Shown piece after piece: positions 7,796 through 15,209 of a stretch of 64,000 bases of DNA. The notes below the pieces were generated by a model, which saw nothing but the letters and a program-made list of their open reading frames with translations, was not told the DNA's origin and made no database searches. The translations under genes were made by a program, and so were the position numbers. The stretch's first letter is position 1. Each line of letters starts with the position of its first letter. Origin of the DNA: Catellatospora coxensis (GTDB lineage: Bacteria > Actinomycetota > Actinomycetes > Mycobacteriales > Micromonosporaceae); assembly GCF_016862635.1 (NCBI RefSeq), contig NZ_BONI01000015.1, positions 1 to 64,000 on the forward strand. The letters run 5' to 3'.

Positions 7796-8416
7796 GTGAG
7801 GACGATCACCACCCCGCCCGCCATCCCCGCCGGAACCCTCGCCGCCCACCCGCAACCGCTGCTCGCCGCCCCGGGCGGCCTGCTCCTGCGGCCCTGGGAG
7901 AACGCGGACGCCGCTGCCTTCCTCGGCGCTTACCAGGACCCCGCCATCCAGCACTGGCACACCCGCCAGCCCCGCTCCGAAGGCCAGGTCCGGGAATGGT
8001 TCGACCAGTACCGGCAGGCCTGGGCCCAGGAGACCGGCGCGAGCTGGGCCGTCACCCGCGATGGCGGCGAGGTGCTGGGGCGCCTGGCCATCGGGTCGGT
8101 GAATCTCGACGACGGCGTCGCGGGCTGCGCCTACTGGGTGCTCCCGGCCGCCCGCGGGGCGGGCGTGGCCTCCCGCGCCCTGACCGCCCTGAGCGGATGG
8201 GCGCTCGGCGAGGCCGGCTTCCACCGGCTGCACCTGGACCACTCGACCCGCAACGAAGCCTCCTGCCGGGTCGCGGTCAAGGCCGGCTTCGCCCTGGAGG
8301 GCACCAAGCGCAGCGACGCCGTGCACTCCGACGGCCGCCACGACATGCACCTGCACGCCCGCATCCGGGGCGACGAGGCTCCAGGCCCGAGCGAACGCCG
8401 AGAGCCGGCGGGCTGA
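7796..8416 (+). CDS. GNAT family N-acetyltransferase (RimJ/RimL-like)
   Basis: 206 residues with a single GNAT fold. LLLRPWENADAAAF marks the first strand and helix. ARGAGVASRAL carries the acetyl-CoA pyrophosphate-binding R-x-x-G-x-A loop, and RNEASCRVAVKAGF is the C-terminal motif of RimJ/RimL-type enzymes. Such proteins acetylate protein N-termini, antibiotics or small amines; the substrate is unknown. The start is GTG 7796, with AAAGGATGGGG just upstream. A frame extends 126 bases further but runs into the two terminator hairpins. The last 18 residues are Pro/Glu/Arg-rich and probably disordered. Confidence 0.85.
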   Translation: MRTITTPPAIPAGTLAAHPQPLLAAPGGLLLRPWENADAAAFLGAYQDPAIQHWHTRQPRSEGQVREWFDQYRQAWAQETGASWAVTRDGGEVLGRLAIGSVNLDDGVAGCAYWVLPAARGAGVASRALTALSGWALGEAGFHRLHLDHSTRNEASCRVAVKAGFALEGTKRSDAVHSDGRHDMHLHARIRGDEAPGPSERREPAG

Positions 8417-8448
8417 ACGATTTCTAGGCAGCGCGCGTTGTCATACGC

Positions 8449-8946
8449 ATGAGATCGCTACCGCCCGACTTCGATGACCGCAACGAGTTCCACCCGGTGT
8501 TCGTTCGCACGGACTACTCCGACGGGGCCGCCTGGCAGGACATGGTAAACAAGCTGAACGACCTGCCGGACGGCTGGGACGGGGAGAACTGGGACGTCGA
8601 CGACATGCCGAAGTATCTGGTGGACGACCCCTCGTGGGACGGCGCCACGGCCGACGACGTGCTGGCGCTGCTCGGCGACGAGACCCCGCTGACGGTCGTC
8701 TTCGTGGCCGACAAGGTGACCATGGTCGATCCCGAGCGCCCGCTGCTGGCGGTGGCCACGCTGGACTCGGACCCCGAGTACGCCCAGGAGGTGACCGAGT
8801 TCGGCCGCGAGTTCCGCATCCTGCCCCGGGAGTCGCACGGCCTGCACGTCAATCTGGAACTGGGGAACATGGACTTCACCGACTGGTCCCGGTCCGCCGC
8901 CGCGGCCCCGGACCGCACCTTCCGCGGCTTCGGCGGCACCGGGTGA
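8449..8946 (+). CDS. DUF6924-like cytosolic protein of unknown function
   Basis: 165 residues, strongly acidic, no signal or membrane segment. It begins LPPDFDDRNEFHPVFVRTDYSDGAAWQDM and has the segment LLGDETPLTVVFVADKVTM, which I associate with the actinobacterial DUF6924 family (start of the form DDSLLVRTDFSDDAAW). The middle third (GWDGENWDVDDMPKYLVDD) is unusually rich in Asp and Trp. No catalytic motif is evident. It sits 32 bp after the GNAT gene and may be co-transcribed. No good ribosome-binding site precedes ATG 8449, so the start is less sure than the frame. Confidence 0.7.
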   Translation: MRSLPPDFDDRNEFHPVFVRTDYSDGAAWQDMVNKLNDLPDGWDGENWDVDDMPKYLVDDPSWDGATADDVLALLGDETPLTVVFVADKVTMVDPERPLLAVATLDSDPEYAQEVTEFGREFRILPRESHGLHVNLELGNMDFTDWSRSAAAAPDRTFRGFGGTG

Positions 8947-9041
8947 GATTCGCCCGCACGACCGGAGAGCCGGGGCTCGTCGTCTCGCCCACGCGGATTT
9001 GGTAAACAGGCACCCTTGTCTCTCACGGAAACGGGGTCACT

Positions 9042-9737
9042 GTGACAGCAACCGACTATGACGACTTTGCCGCCGCCTACGCGGCGTCGAACGAGTCCGG
9101 CCTCTTCAACGCCTACTACGAGCGACCCGCGGTGCTCAGCCTCGCCGGCGACGTCTCGGGCCGCCGGATCCTCGACGCCGGGTGCGGTTCCGGCCCGCTG
9201 ACGGCTGCGCTGCGCGACAAAGGAGCCGTGGTCACCGGCTTCGACAGGAGCGCGGCCATGGTCGACCTGGCCCGCCGGCGGCTCGGCGAGGACGCCGACC
9301 TGCACGTGGCGGATTTGAGCGAGCCGCTGCCGTTCGCCGATGCCGAGTACGACGTCGTCGTGGCGTCCCTGGTCCTGCACTACCTGGAGGACTGGTCTGG
9401 CCCGCTCACCGAGCTGCGTCGCGTGCTGAAGCCAGGCGGTCGCCTGATCTTCTCGACCATGCACCCCACCGGCTATGCGATGGACAACCCCGAGGCCGAC
9501 TACTTCGCGGTCACGAAGTACTCCTGGGACTACGTGATGGACGGCCAGACCGTGTGGCTGACCATGTGGCACAGGCCGCTGCACGCCATGTCGGACGCTT
9601 TCGCCGCTGCCGGGTTCCGCATCGAGACGATCAGCGAGCCGCCCCCTGCTCCGGACACTCCGGCAGAGCTGCTTCCCCCCGACAAGGGCTCCGGGCGCTT
9701 CATGTGTTTCCTGTTCTTCGTCCTTGAGCCCGTCTAG
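9042..9737 (+). CDS. class I SAM-dependent methyltransferase
   Basis: 231 residues. Motif I (ILDAGCGSGPLTAAL, about residues 46-60) binds SAM, the acidic residue of motif II is in VVTGFDRS, and motif IV is in AEYDVVVASLVLHYLEDW. This is the small-molecule Methyltransf_11/25 type, not a DNA or rRNA enzyme. LKPGGRLIFSTMHP is the post-IV strand. The substrate is unknown and no biosynthetic partner is adjacent. The start is GTG 9042 (MTATDYDDFAAAY). A 19-bp terminator hairpin follows directly. Confidence 0.85.
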   Translation: MTATDYDDFAAAYAASNESGLFNAYYERPAVLSLAGDVSGRRILDAGCGSGPLTAALRDKGAVVTGFDRSAAMVDLARRRLGEDADLHVADLSEPLPFADAEYDVVVASLVLHYLEDWSGPLTELRRVLKPGGRLIFSTMHPTGYAMDNPEADYFAVTKYSWDYVMDGQTVWLTMWHRPLHAMSDAFAAAGFRIETISEPPPAPDTPAELLPPDKGSGRFMCFLFFVLEPV

Positions 9738-9748
9738 GAGCCCCGGAC

Positions 9749-9792
9749 AGCTCAGGGCGGGTAGGAAGATCGATTCCTACCCGCCCTGAGCT
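9749..9792. terminator. strong intrinsic terminator, 19-bp stem with T-rich tail
   Basis: A perfect 19-bp stem (9749-9767 with 9774-9792) with a 6-nt loop is followed by TTATTTTC on the plus strand, so it is a classical intrinsic terminator for the methyltransferase gene. It is also positioned to stop read-through from tRNA-Ser on the other strand. Confidence 0.92.
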
Positions 9793-9812
9793 TTATTTTC
9801 GCAGGTTCTCGG

Positions 9813-9899
9813 CGGAGGGTAAGGGATTCGAACCCTTGAAGACATCGCTGCCTTAGTGGTTTTCAAGACCACCGCCATCGGCCACTAGGCGAACCCTCC
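9813..9899 (-). tRNA. tRNA-Ser(UGA)
   Basis: Class II tRNA on the minus strand. The acceptor GGAGGGT pairs with ACCCTCC, followed by a G discriminator. The T-arm is present (GGGATTCGAACCC as read on the plus strand). The anticodon loop CTTGAAA gives UGA, which reads UCA and probably UCG/UCU. The long variable arm agrees with serine. No CCA is encoded. Confidence 0.95.
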
Positions 9900-9974
9900 T
9901 GGCGTATCGCCGACGACCAGTGTGCCAGACGCGCCGCGCGCCCGCCCGGACCGGTCTCGGGGCAAGATGGTCTG

Positions 9975-10946
9975 GTGCACGCGATGACGATCCCCGCCAA
10001 GGGTGAACTTGCCTGGTCAGAGGTCCCCGATCCGGTCCCCGGCGAGGGCGCCGTGCTGATTCGGATCGCCGCCACCGCGGTCAACCGGGCCGACCTGCTG
10101 CAGGTCGCCGGCGTCTACCCACCGCCCCCGGGCGCGCCGCCGTACCCGGGCCTGGAGTGCTCGGGTGTGATCGAGCAGGGGGCCGGGCCGTGGCGGCCGG
10201 GCGACGAGGTGTGCGCGCTGCTCGGCGGGGGCGGGTACGCGGAGCTGGTGGCGGTGGACGCGTCGCACGTGCTGCCGCTGCCGGACGGGGTCGACCTGGT
10301 CACCGCGGGCGGGCTGCCGGAGGTGGCGTGCACGGTGTGGTCGAACCTCACCATGGTCGCCGGGCTGCGGGCCGGGGAGACGGTGCTGATCCACGGCGGT
10401 GGCAGCGGGATCGGCACGTTCGCGATCCAGTACGCCAAGGCGCTGGGGGCGCGGGTGGTGACCACGGCACGGGCGGCCAAGCACGAGCAGCTGCGGGCGC
10501 TGGGCGCGGACGAGTGCCTGGACTACACCGCCGACGACTTCTCGGGCGTCGGGGCGGACGTGATCCTGGACATCATCGGCGCGGCCTACCTGGAGCGCAA
10601 CGTGCAGGCGCTGGCGACGGGCGGCCGGCTGGTCGTGATCGGCCTGCAGGGCGGCGCCAAGGCCGAGATCAACCTGGGTGCCCTGCTGGCCAAGCGGGCG
10701 AGCGTCACGGCGACCGCGCTGCGCTCCCGGCCCGCGGCGGAGAAGGCCGCGATCGTGGCGGGGGTACGGCAGGACGTGTGGCCGCTGCTGGCGTCGGGCG
10801 CGATCCGGCCGGTGGTGGACCGGGTGCTGCCGCTGACCGAGGCGGCCGCCGCGCAGCGGACCGTCTCGGCCAACGAGCACGTCGGCAAGGTGCTGCTGGT
10901 TACTGCTGGGCGGCCTTCGGCACCGGGCGCAGGCGCTCGCGCATGA
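9975..10946 (+). CDS. quinone oxidoreductase, zinc-free MDR family (PIG3-like)
   Basis: 323 residues. The N-terminal GroES-like domain contains VNRADLLQVAGVYPPPPGAPPYPGLE, the hallmark of the PIG3/NAD(P)H:quinone oxidoreductase branch. The Rossmann domain follows with the loop HGGGSGIGTFAIQYAKALGA, which binds NADPH. The structural and catalytic zinc cysteines of alcohol dehydrogenases are missing, as expected here. Family members reduce small quinones. GTG 9975 gives the usual family start (MHAMTIP); ATG 9984 is a close alternative. The last 47 bp overlap the 3' end of the convergent GT2 gene, with no terminator between them. Confidence 0.88.
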   Translation: MHAMTIPAKGELAWSEVPDPVPGEGAVLIRIAATAVNRADLLQVAGVYPPPPGAPPYPGLECSGVIEQGAGPWRPGDEVCALLGGGGYAELVAVDASHVLPLPDGVDLVTAGGLPEVACTVWSNLTMVAGLRAGETVLIHGGGSGIGTFAIQYAKALGARVVTTARAAKHEQLRALGADECLDYTADDFSGVGADVILDIIGAAYLERNVQALATGGRLVVIGLQGGAKAEINLGALLAKRASVTATALRSRPAAEKAAIVAGVRQDVWPLLASGAIRPVVDRVLPLTEAAAAQRTVSANEHVGKVLLVTAGRPSAPGAGARA

Positions 10947-11604
10947 GGATCAGCAGGGCCTCGATCCCGTCCATCGCGGTGATCTTCTTGCCCTCTTCGC
11001 GGGTGCGGGCGGTGTAGCTGATCGGCACCTCGTACGGCCGGTTCTTGCGGCGCAGGAGCTTGCCGGTGACCTCCGCCTCCATGCCGAAGCCCTTGGACTT
11101 GACGTTCAGCGAGCGGTAGAGCTCCAGCGGCATCAGCTTGAAGCAGGTCTCGAGATCGCCGATGTAGGAGTTGAACAGCACGTTGGCGAACAGGGTGACG
11201 CCCTTGTTGCCCATCACGTACCAGAACGAGAACGCGGCGTGCCCGCCGAAGCTGCGGTTGCCGTAGACGACCTTGGCGCGGCCGTCGAGCACCGGGCCGA
11301 GCAGCTTGGGGATGTCCCGCGGGTCGTACTCCAGGTCGGCGTCCAGGATGACCATGTAGTCACCGGTGGCGGACTCGACGGCGGTGCGGATGGCCGCGCC
11401 CTTGCCGGCGTTCTTCGCGTGGTGGAAGGCCTGCAGCCGCGGGTCGTCGCAGTCGCCGAGGATCTCGGCGGTGCGGTCCTTGCTGCCGTCGTTGACCACG
11501 ACGAGCTCGATCTCGCAGGGGTAGTCGACCGCGAGTGCCTGCTTGAGCGCCTCGCCAAGCCGGGCCTCTTCGTTGTAGACCGGCATGAGGATCGATAGCT
11601 TCAC
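10900..11604 (-). CDS. family 2 glycosyltransferase (polyprenyl-phosphate mannosyl/glucosyltransferase type)
   Basis: 234 residues, a GT-A fold without membrane helices. It has LSILMPVYNEE at the N-terminus, VVNDGSKDRT, the nucleotide/metal motif D88-A89-D90 (VILDADLEYDP), and the acceptor helix region SKGFGMEAEVTGKLLRR typical of dolichol-phosphate mannose synthase-like enzymes. These load a sugar from NDP-sugar onto a polyprenyl phosphate at the cytoplasmic membrane face for later transfer to protein or cell wall. The exact sugar is not determinable. ATG 11604 is a clean start. The 3' end overlaps the quinone oxidoreductase gene. Confidence 0.88.
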   Translation of the reverse strand: MKLSILMPVYNEEARLGEALKQALAVDYPCEIELVVVNDGSKDRTAEILGDCDDPRLQAFHHAKNAGKGAAIRTAVESATGDYMVILDADLEYDPRDIPKLLGPVLDGRAKVVYGNRSFGGHAAFSFWYVMGNKGVTLFANVLFNSYIGDLETCFKLMPLELYRSLNVKSKGFGMEAEVTGKLLRRKNRPYEVPISYTARTREEGKKITAMDGIEALLILMRERLRPVPKAAQQ

Positions 11605-11701
11605 AGGGCTCTCCGCTGCTGACGCGTGCTGGACCGGCCGAGTCTAGCCCTTGTGCCGGATCCACGCACATCAGGCGAGGTCAACGCCCTCCGACAAAAA
11701 G

Positions 11702-11745
11702 GAAGGGCACCTTCTTAACGGTATACGTATAGGAAGGTGCCCTTC
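11702..11745. repeat. intergenic palindrome family GAAGGGCACCTTC, copy 1
   Basis: Perfect 13-bp arms (11702-11714 with 11733-11745) around an 18-nt loop. The loop as well as the arms closely resembles the minus strand of the copy at 17613-17654: after CCTTCTTAACGG the two read TATACGTATAG and AATACGTAGAA. A third, diverged copy is at 54427-54502. It lies just downstream of the lipoprotein gene on the minus strand, so it probably acts as its terminator. Confidence 0.8.
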
Positions 11746-11757
11746 ATCACGCGGGAC

Positions 11758-12315
11758 TCAGCGGGCGAGCGGAATGACGATCAGCCGGGCGGTCGGCGTG
11801 TCGCCCTCCTTGGGGCCGGCCAGGGCAACCTGCGCACCGGCCTTCAGCTCGGTGGGCTGGATCGTGGCCCGCTTCTCCACGACCCGCAGCTTCTCACCGT
11901 ACTTCCAGGTCAGGGTGAATCCGTCCGCCGACTTCACGGTGATCGACTCCGTGTCGACGGCGGTGACCACGCCCCGCTGGACGAGTACGGTGACGGGGCC
12001 CTTCTTCGTCTCCACGACGGCCTCGCCGTGCTGCACGTCGCGGCGCAGCGCGACCCGCAGCGCGTGGCGCTTGCGCCAGTTCTGCAGGCGGTCGGCCGGC
12101 TTGTCCTTGGTCCCGGGCGAGGGCGACACGAGCGCGTCGAGTTCGCTCTCGGCGGCGACGAGGTCGTCGGGCGCGACGCCCATCGCGGCGAGCGCCTCGG
12201 CCTCGACCGAGGCGACCAGTTCGGTGGCGGTCGCCGGCAGGTCCGACGGGGCGCAGGCGGTCAGGCCCAGCAGCGCGGACAGGCCCAGGGCGACGGTCAG
12301 GCTGAGTCTTCTCAT
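11758..12315 (-). CDS. lipoprotein with C-terminal DUF5666-like beta domain
   Basis: 185 residues. The signal peptide ends in a lipobox (LLGLTAC, Cys 21), so the mature protein is lipid-anchored outside the membrane. Residues 25-75 are acidic and helical. Residues 90-185 form a small beta-barrel-like domain (AVVETKKGPVTVLVQRGVVTAVDTESITVKSADGFTLTW) resembling DUF5666/OB-like repeats in actinobacterial lipoproteins. It lies 34 bp downstream of the sensor kinase gene on the same strand. It is therefore probably part of that operon and may be an extracytoplasmic accessory or output of the two-component system. Confidence 0.82.
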   Translation of the reverse strand: MRRLSLTVALGLSALLGLTACAPSDLPATATELVASVEAEALAAMGVAPDDLVAAESELDALVSPSPGTKDKPADRLQNWRKRHALRVALRRDVQHGEAVVETKKGPVTVLVQRGVVTAVDTESITVKSADGFTLTWKYGEKLRVVEKRATIQPTELKAGAQVALAGPKEGDTPTARLIVIPLAR

Positions 12316-12349
12316 GACCGCAGCCTGCCGGGCCGCCGCGCGGGCGCGG

Positions 12350-13765
12350 TCAGGCCGAGGTTCGGGGCAGGTAAACCGTGAACCGGGCCCCGCCCTCGGC
12401 CGCGTGACCGGCCTCGATGGCCCCGCCGAGGCGTCGGGCGAGCCCGGCCGCCAGGGCCAGGCCCAGGCCGCTGCCGGTCTGGCGTACGCCCTGGTAGCGC
12501 TGGTGCAGCGCGCCTCGCTGGAAGGCGACGGCGAGGTCGTCGTCGGTGAGGCCGGGTCCCCCGTCGCGGACCTCGATCGCGGTGCGGTCCGGCAGCGGGC
12601 GTACGGCGACCACGATCGGGCGGCCGGGCGGCACCACCCGCAGCGCGTTCTCGACCAGGCCGTCGACGATCTGGCGCAGCCGCAGCGGGTCGGTGTGCGC
12701 CCACACCTCCCCCGCCGGCACCTCGGCGCGCACCGGCACGCCCGCCTGGGCGGCGCGCGGCGCGAAGGCCCGCTCGGCCGAGGTCGCCAGCGACACCAGC
12801 TCGACGTCGGTGAGCTGCACGGCGAAGTCGGCGGCGTCGAGCCGGGCCAGTGACAGCAGGTCCGCGACGAGCCGGTCCAGGCGCTCCGCCTCGGCGAGCA
12901 CGGTCTGCCCGACCTCCTGCGCGCCGTCGGGGCCGACGACGCCGTCGGACAGCGCCTCGGCGTACCCCTTGATGGTGGTCAGCGGGGTGCGCAGCTCGTG
13001 CGAGATGGACAGCAGGAACTCGCGCTGGCGTCCCTCGCTGGTGGCCAGCGCCTCGGCCAGCTCGTTGATCGAGTGGGCGAGCCGCTCCACCTCCTGCGGC
13101 GGCTCCGCGGCCAGGCGTACCGTCCGGTCGCCGGAGCTGAGCCGGGCCGCCGCGGTGGCCGCGTTGCGGATCGGGCGGGCCAGCCTGCGGCCCAGCAGCA
13201 CGCCCGCCAGCACGCCCGCGCCGAGCCCGGCCAGCAGCGGCAGCCACAGGTAACGCAGCACCTGGCGGCTGACCCCGGTGGCGGCGGGCCGGGCCAGCAC
13301 CACGCCGTCGCCGCCGTCGAGCGAGCGGCCCTCCACCATGGAGAGCCGGCCGCCGACCACCGCCAGCCGCTCGCTGACCTTCTTGCCGTCGGCGACCTGC
13401 TGCACCACCCGGGCGGGCAGCCCCGGCCGGTCGGCCGCACCGGACGTGATCAGGTACGCGGTCACGTCGCCGTCGAGCTTGCGCAGCTGCTCGATCAGCC
13501 GGGCGTCCGCGGCCGGGGCCCGCCGCGAGCGCAGCACCTGGGCCACCACATCGGTCTGCGAGGCGAGCCCGTCGCGGGCGGCCTGCTCGGCGGCGCGGGC
13601 GGCCAGCGGCACCGCGACGAGCCCCGTGACCACCAGCGTGATCAGCGCGACGACCACCCCGGCGAGCACGGCGCGAGTGGTCAGCGTGGTGGTGCTGGCG
13701 GTGGGCCGGGGCGGGGCGGCGAGCACCCGGATCGGCACGGTGAGGTCGGCACGGCGGTCAGGCAT
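12350..13765 (-). CDS. HAMP-containing sensor histidine kinase
   Basis: 471 residues. Two membrane helices (about 33-56 and 172-192) flank an extracytoplasmic sensor of about 115 residues, followed by HAMP, then a HisKA domain with H256 in SISHELRTPLTT. The HATPase domain has an N-box (IVDGLVENALR), G1 (EVRDGGPGL) and G2 (GSGLGLALA). It autophosphorylates and passes phosphate to the response regulator whose gene ends inside its start: ATGCCTGA at 13765 gives an 8-bp overlap, so the two are translationally coupled. The signal is unknown. A longer in-frame upstream reading overlaps the regulator extensively and is rejected. Confidence 0.93.
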   Translation of the reverse strand: MPDRRADLTVPIRVLAAPPRPTASTTTLTTRAVLAGVVVALITLVVTGLVAVPLAARAAEQAARDGLASQTDVVAQVLRSRRAPAADARLIEQLRKLDGDVTAYLITSGAADRPGLPARVVQQVADGKKVSERLAVVGGRLSMVEGRSLDGGDGVVLARPAATGVSRQVLRYLWLPLLAGLGAGVLAGVLLGRRLARPIRNAATAAARLSSGDRTVRLAAEPPQEVERLAHSINELAEALATSEGRQREFLLSISHELRTPLTTIKGYAEALSDGVVGPDGAQEVGQTVLAEAERLDRLVADLLSLARLDAADFAVQLTDVELVSLATSAERAFAPRAAQAGVPVRAEVPAGEVWAHTDPLRLRQIVDGLVENALRVVPPGRPIVVAVRPLPDRTAIEVRDGGPGLTDDDLAVAFQRGALHQRYQGVRQTGSGLGLALAAGLARRLGGAIEAGHAAEGGARFTVYLPRTSA

Positions 13766-14438
13766 CGGCGGTGTACCCCACGCCCCGCACCGTGCGCACG
13801 ACGTGCGCGGCCGCCCCGAGCTTCGCCCGCACCTGGGCCACGTGCACGTCGACGGTGCGCGTGCCGCCGTGCGCGGCATACCCCCAGACGGTCGACAGCA
13901 GCTCGTCCCGGGTGTAGACCCGCCCCGGCCGGCTCATCAGATGCGCCAGCAGATCGAATTCGGTGCTGGTCAGCTGCACGGCGACGCCGTCGACGGTGAC
14001 CTCGCGCCGCGCCGGGTCGAGCCGCACCGGCCCGACCACACGGCTGCGATCCGGCTCCGGCGTCCCGCCGGACCGCCGCAACACCGCCTTGAGCCGCGCC
14101 ACCAGCTCCCGAGGGCTGAACGGCTTGGTCAGGTAGTCGTCGGCCCCCAACTCCAGCCCGACGATGCGATCAACCTCGTCATCCCGGGCGGTGAGAAAGA
14201 TGATCGGCACCCAGATGTCCTCGGCCCGCAACCGCCGGCAGATCTCCGTCCCGTCCATCGACGGCAGCGCGATGTCCAGCACACACGCGGCCGGCCGCAA
14301 CCTCCGCGCCGCCGCCAGCCCCGCAGCCCCATCGCCCTCGACCTGCACCCCATACCCGTCACGCTGCAGGTAAAGCCGAATCAGATCAGCAATAGGCCGC
14401 TCGTCCTCAACAACGAGCACCAGCCCCTTCTCACTCAC
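13758..14438 (-). CDS. OmpR-family response regulator
   Basis: 226 residues. The receiver domain (residues 5-118) has acidic pocket E11/D12, phospho-acceptor D55 and lysine K105 in LTKPF. The C-terminal winged helix (about 135-226) has FDLLAHLMSRPGRVYTRDELLSTVWG and a closing VRTVRGVGYTADA. It is the first gene of the regulator-kinase-lipoprotein operon. The start is GTG 14438 (MSEKGLVLVVEDE), with only a weak GGCGG upstream. The leader just before it carries a run of five G tracts on the coding strand, which could fold as a G-quadruplex and affect expression. Confidence 0.92.
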   Translation of the reverse strand: MSEKGLVLVVEDERPIADLIRLYLQRDGYGVQVEGDGAAGLAAARRLRPAACVLDIALPSMDGTEICRRLRAEDIWVPIIFLTARDDEVDRIVGLELGADDYLTKPFSPRELVARLKAVLRRSGGTPEPDRSRVVGPVRLDPARREVTVDGVAVQLTSTEFDLLAHLMSRPGRVYTRDELLSTVWGYAAHGGTRTVDVHVAQVRAKLGAAAHVVRTVRGVGYTADA

Positions 14439-14494
14439 GCCGCCATCATGTCCGACCCATGTACGAACCACGTAAGCCCTCCGCAAACCCTCTA

Positions 14495-14520
14495 CCCCAC
14501 CCCCACCCCCACCCCCACCC
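14495..14520 (-). promoter_or_regulatory. G-quadruplex-forming tract in the 5' leader of the response regulator
   Basis: On the minus (coding) strand five G runs of 3, 5, 5, 5 and 4 are separated by single T bases. Single-nucleotide loops give the most stable class of intramolecular G-quadruplex. It lies 57 bp upstream of the regulator GTG, within the likely promoter or leader. Whether it acts in DNA or mRNA depends on the unknown transcription start. Plain tandem-repeat slippage of CCCCCA is the alternative origin. Confidence 0.6.
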
Positions 14521-14527
14521 AACGCGG

Positions 14528-14602
14528 CGACGATCTTGCGCGAACTGTGGGTGCGACACGCCTTTATCGGGCATATCGACAACAGTTCACGCAAGATCGT
14601 CG
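14528..14602. repeat. long-loop intergenic palindrome family GACGATCTTGCG, copy 1
   Basis: Arms of 21 nt (14528-14548 and 14582-14602) match at 20 positions, with a 33-nt loop. It lies after the 3' end of the minus-strand gene 14638-15159 and before the response regulator. The arm sequence GACGATCTTGCG-x-GAAC recurs at 20392-20465. A terminator role is likely, although the loop is unusually long. Confidence 0.75.
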
Positions 14603-14637
14603 TGATCTTGGCGGGGGAAGGGGGAGAGAGGGGCGGG

Positions 14638-15159
14638 TTAGGCGCCGACGAGGTGGTCGGTGAAGGAGGCGTAGGGGGTGGTGTTGAGGCCGGCGGTGCG
14701 TTGGGCGATGAGCTTGGGTTTGAAGACGTGGGAGAAGAGGGCGTCGAGGTGCCAGACCTGCTTGGGGTGTCCCGCGTGGATCCAGAAGCGCTCCCGGATG
14801 CCGTCGACGGCGGTGGCCGCGAACTCGATGGCCGACAGGCGCGGGTCGGGGTGCCAGGTGACGTTGGCCAGGTGGCGCAGGTCGGTGTTGAGGTGCAGGC
14901 GCAGCCTGCGCAGGATGCGGCTCTCCTGGGTGATGACCAGGCGGCGGTATGTCAGCAGCATCAGGAACTCGCGGCCGAGCGGGCGTTCGGGGCGCAGCGC
15001 GCGGGCGACGAGCACGGTGGCGTCACCGGCTTCGACACAACGGCGGAAGATCGGCATATGCCGGCTGACCGTGGCCATGGGGATGCCGGCCTCGCCGGTG
15101 GCGGGAAGGAACGTACGCGAGAAGACGTCCATGTAAGGAGCAACGACTGCGCGTGACAC
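14638..15159 (-). CDS. conserved-looking protein of unknown function
   Basis: 173 residues, basic, soluble, no signal peptide. The first half is helical (DATVLVARALRPERPLGREFLMLLTYRRLVITQESRILRR). The second half alternates strands (NVTWHPDPRLSAIEFAATAVDGIRERFWIHAG) and ends in a helix, a pattern reminiscent of bacterial PH-like (YokE-type) domains; I cannot confirm that. Start is GTG 15159 with ATG 15132 as an alternative; neither has a good ribosome-binding site. It is separated from the rhomboid gene by 50 bp and may be transcribed with it. Function unknown. Confidence 0.65.
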   Translation of the reverse strand: MSRAVVAPYMDVFSRTFLPATGEAGIPMATVSRHMPIFRRCVEAGDATVLVARALRPERPLGREFLMLLTYRRLVITQESRILRRLRLHLNTDLRHLANVTWHPDPRLSAIEFAATAVDGIRERFWIHAGHPKQVWHLDALFSHVFKPKLIAQRTAGLNTTPYASFTDHLVGA

Positions 15160-15209
15160 ACGTCACGCGAGTCACTCATGCGGTCGATCGCCGCCCGGCT
15201 TCTTCCAGG

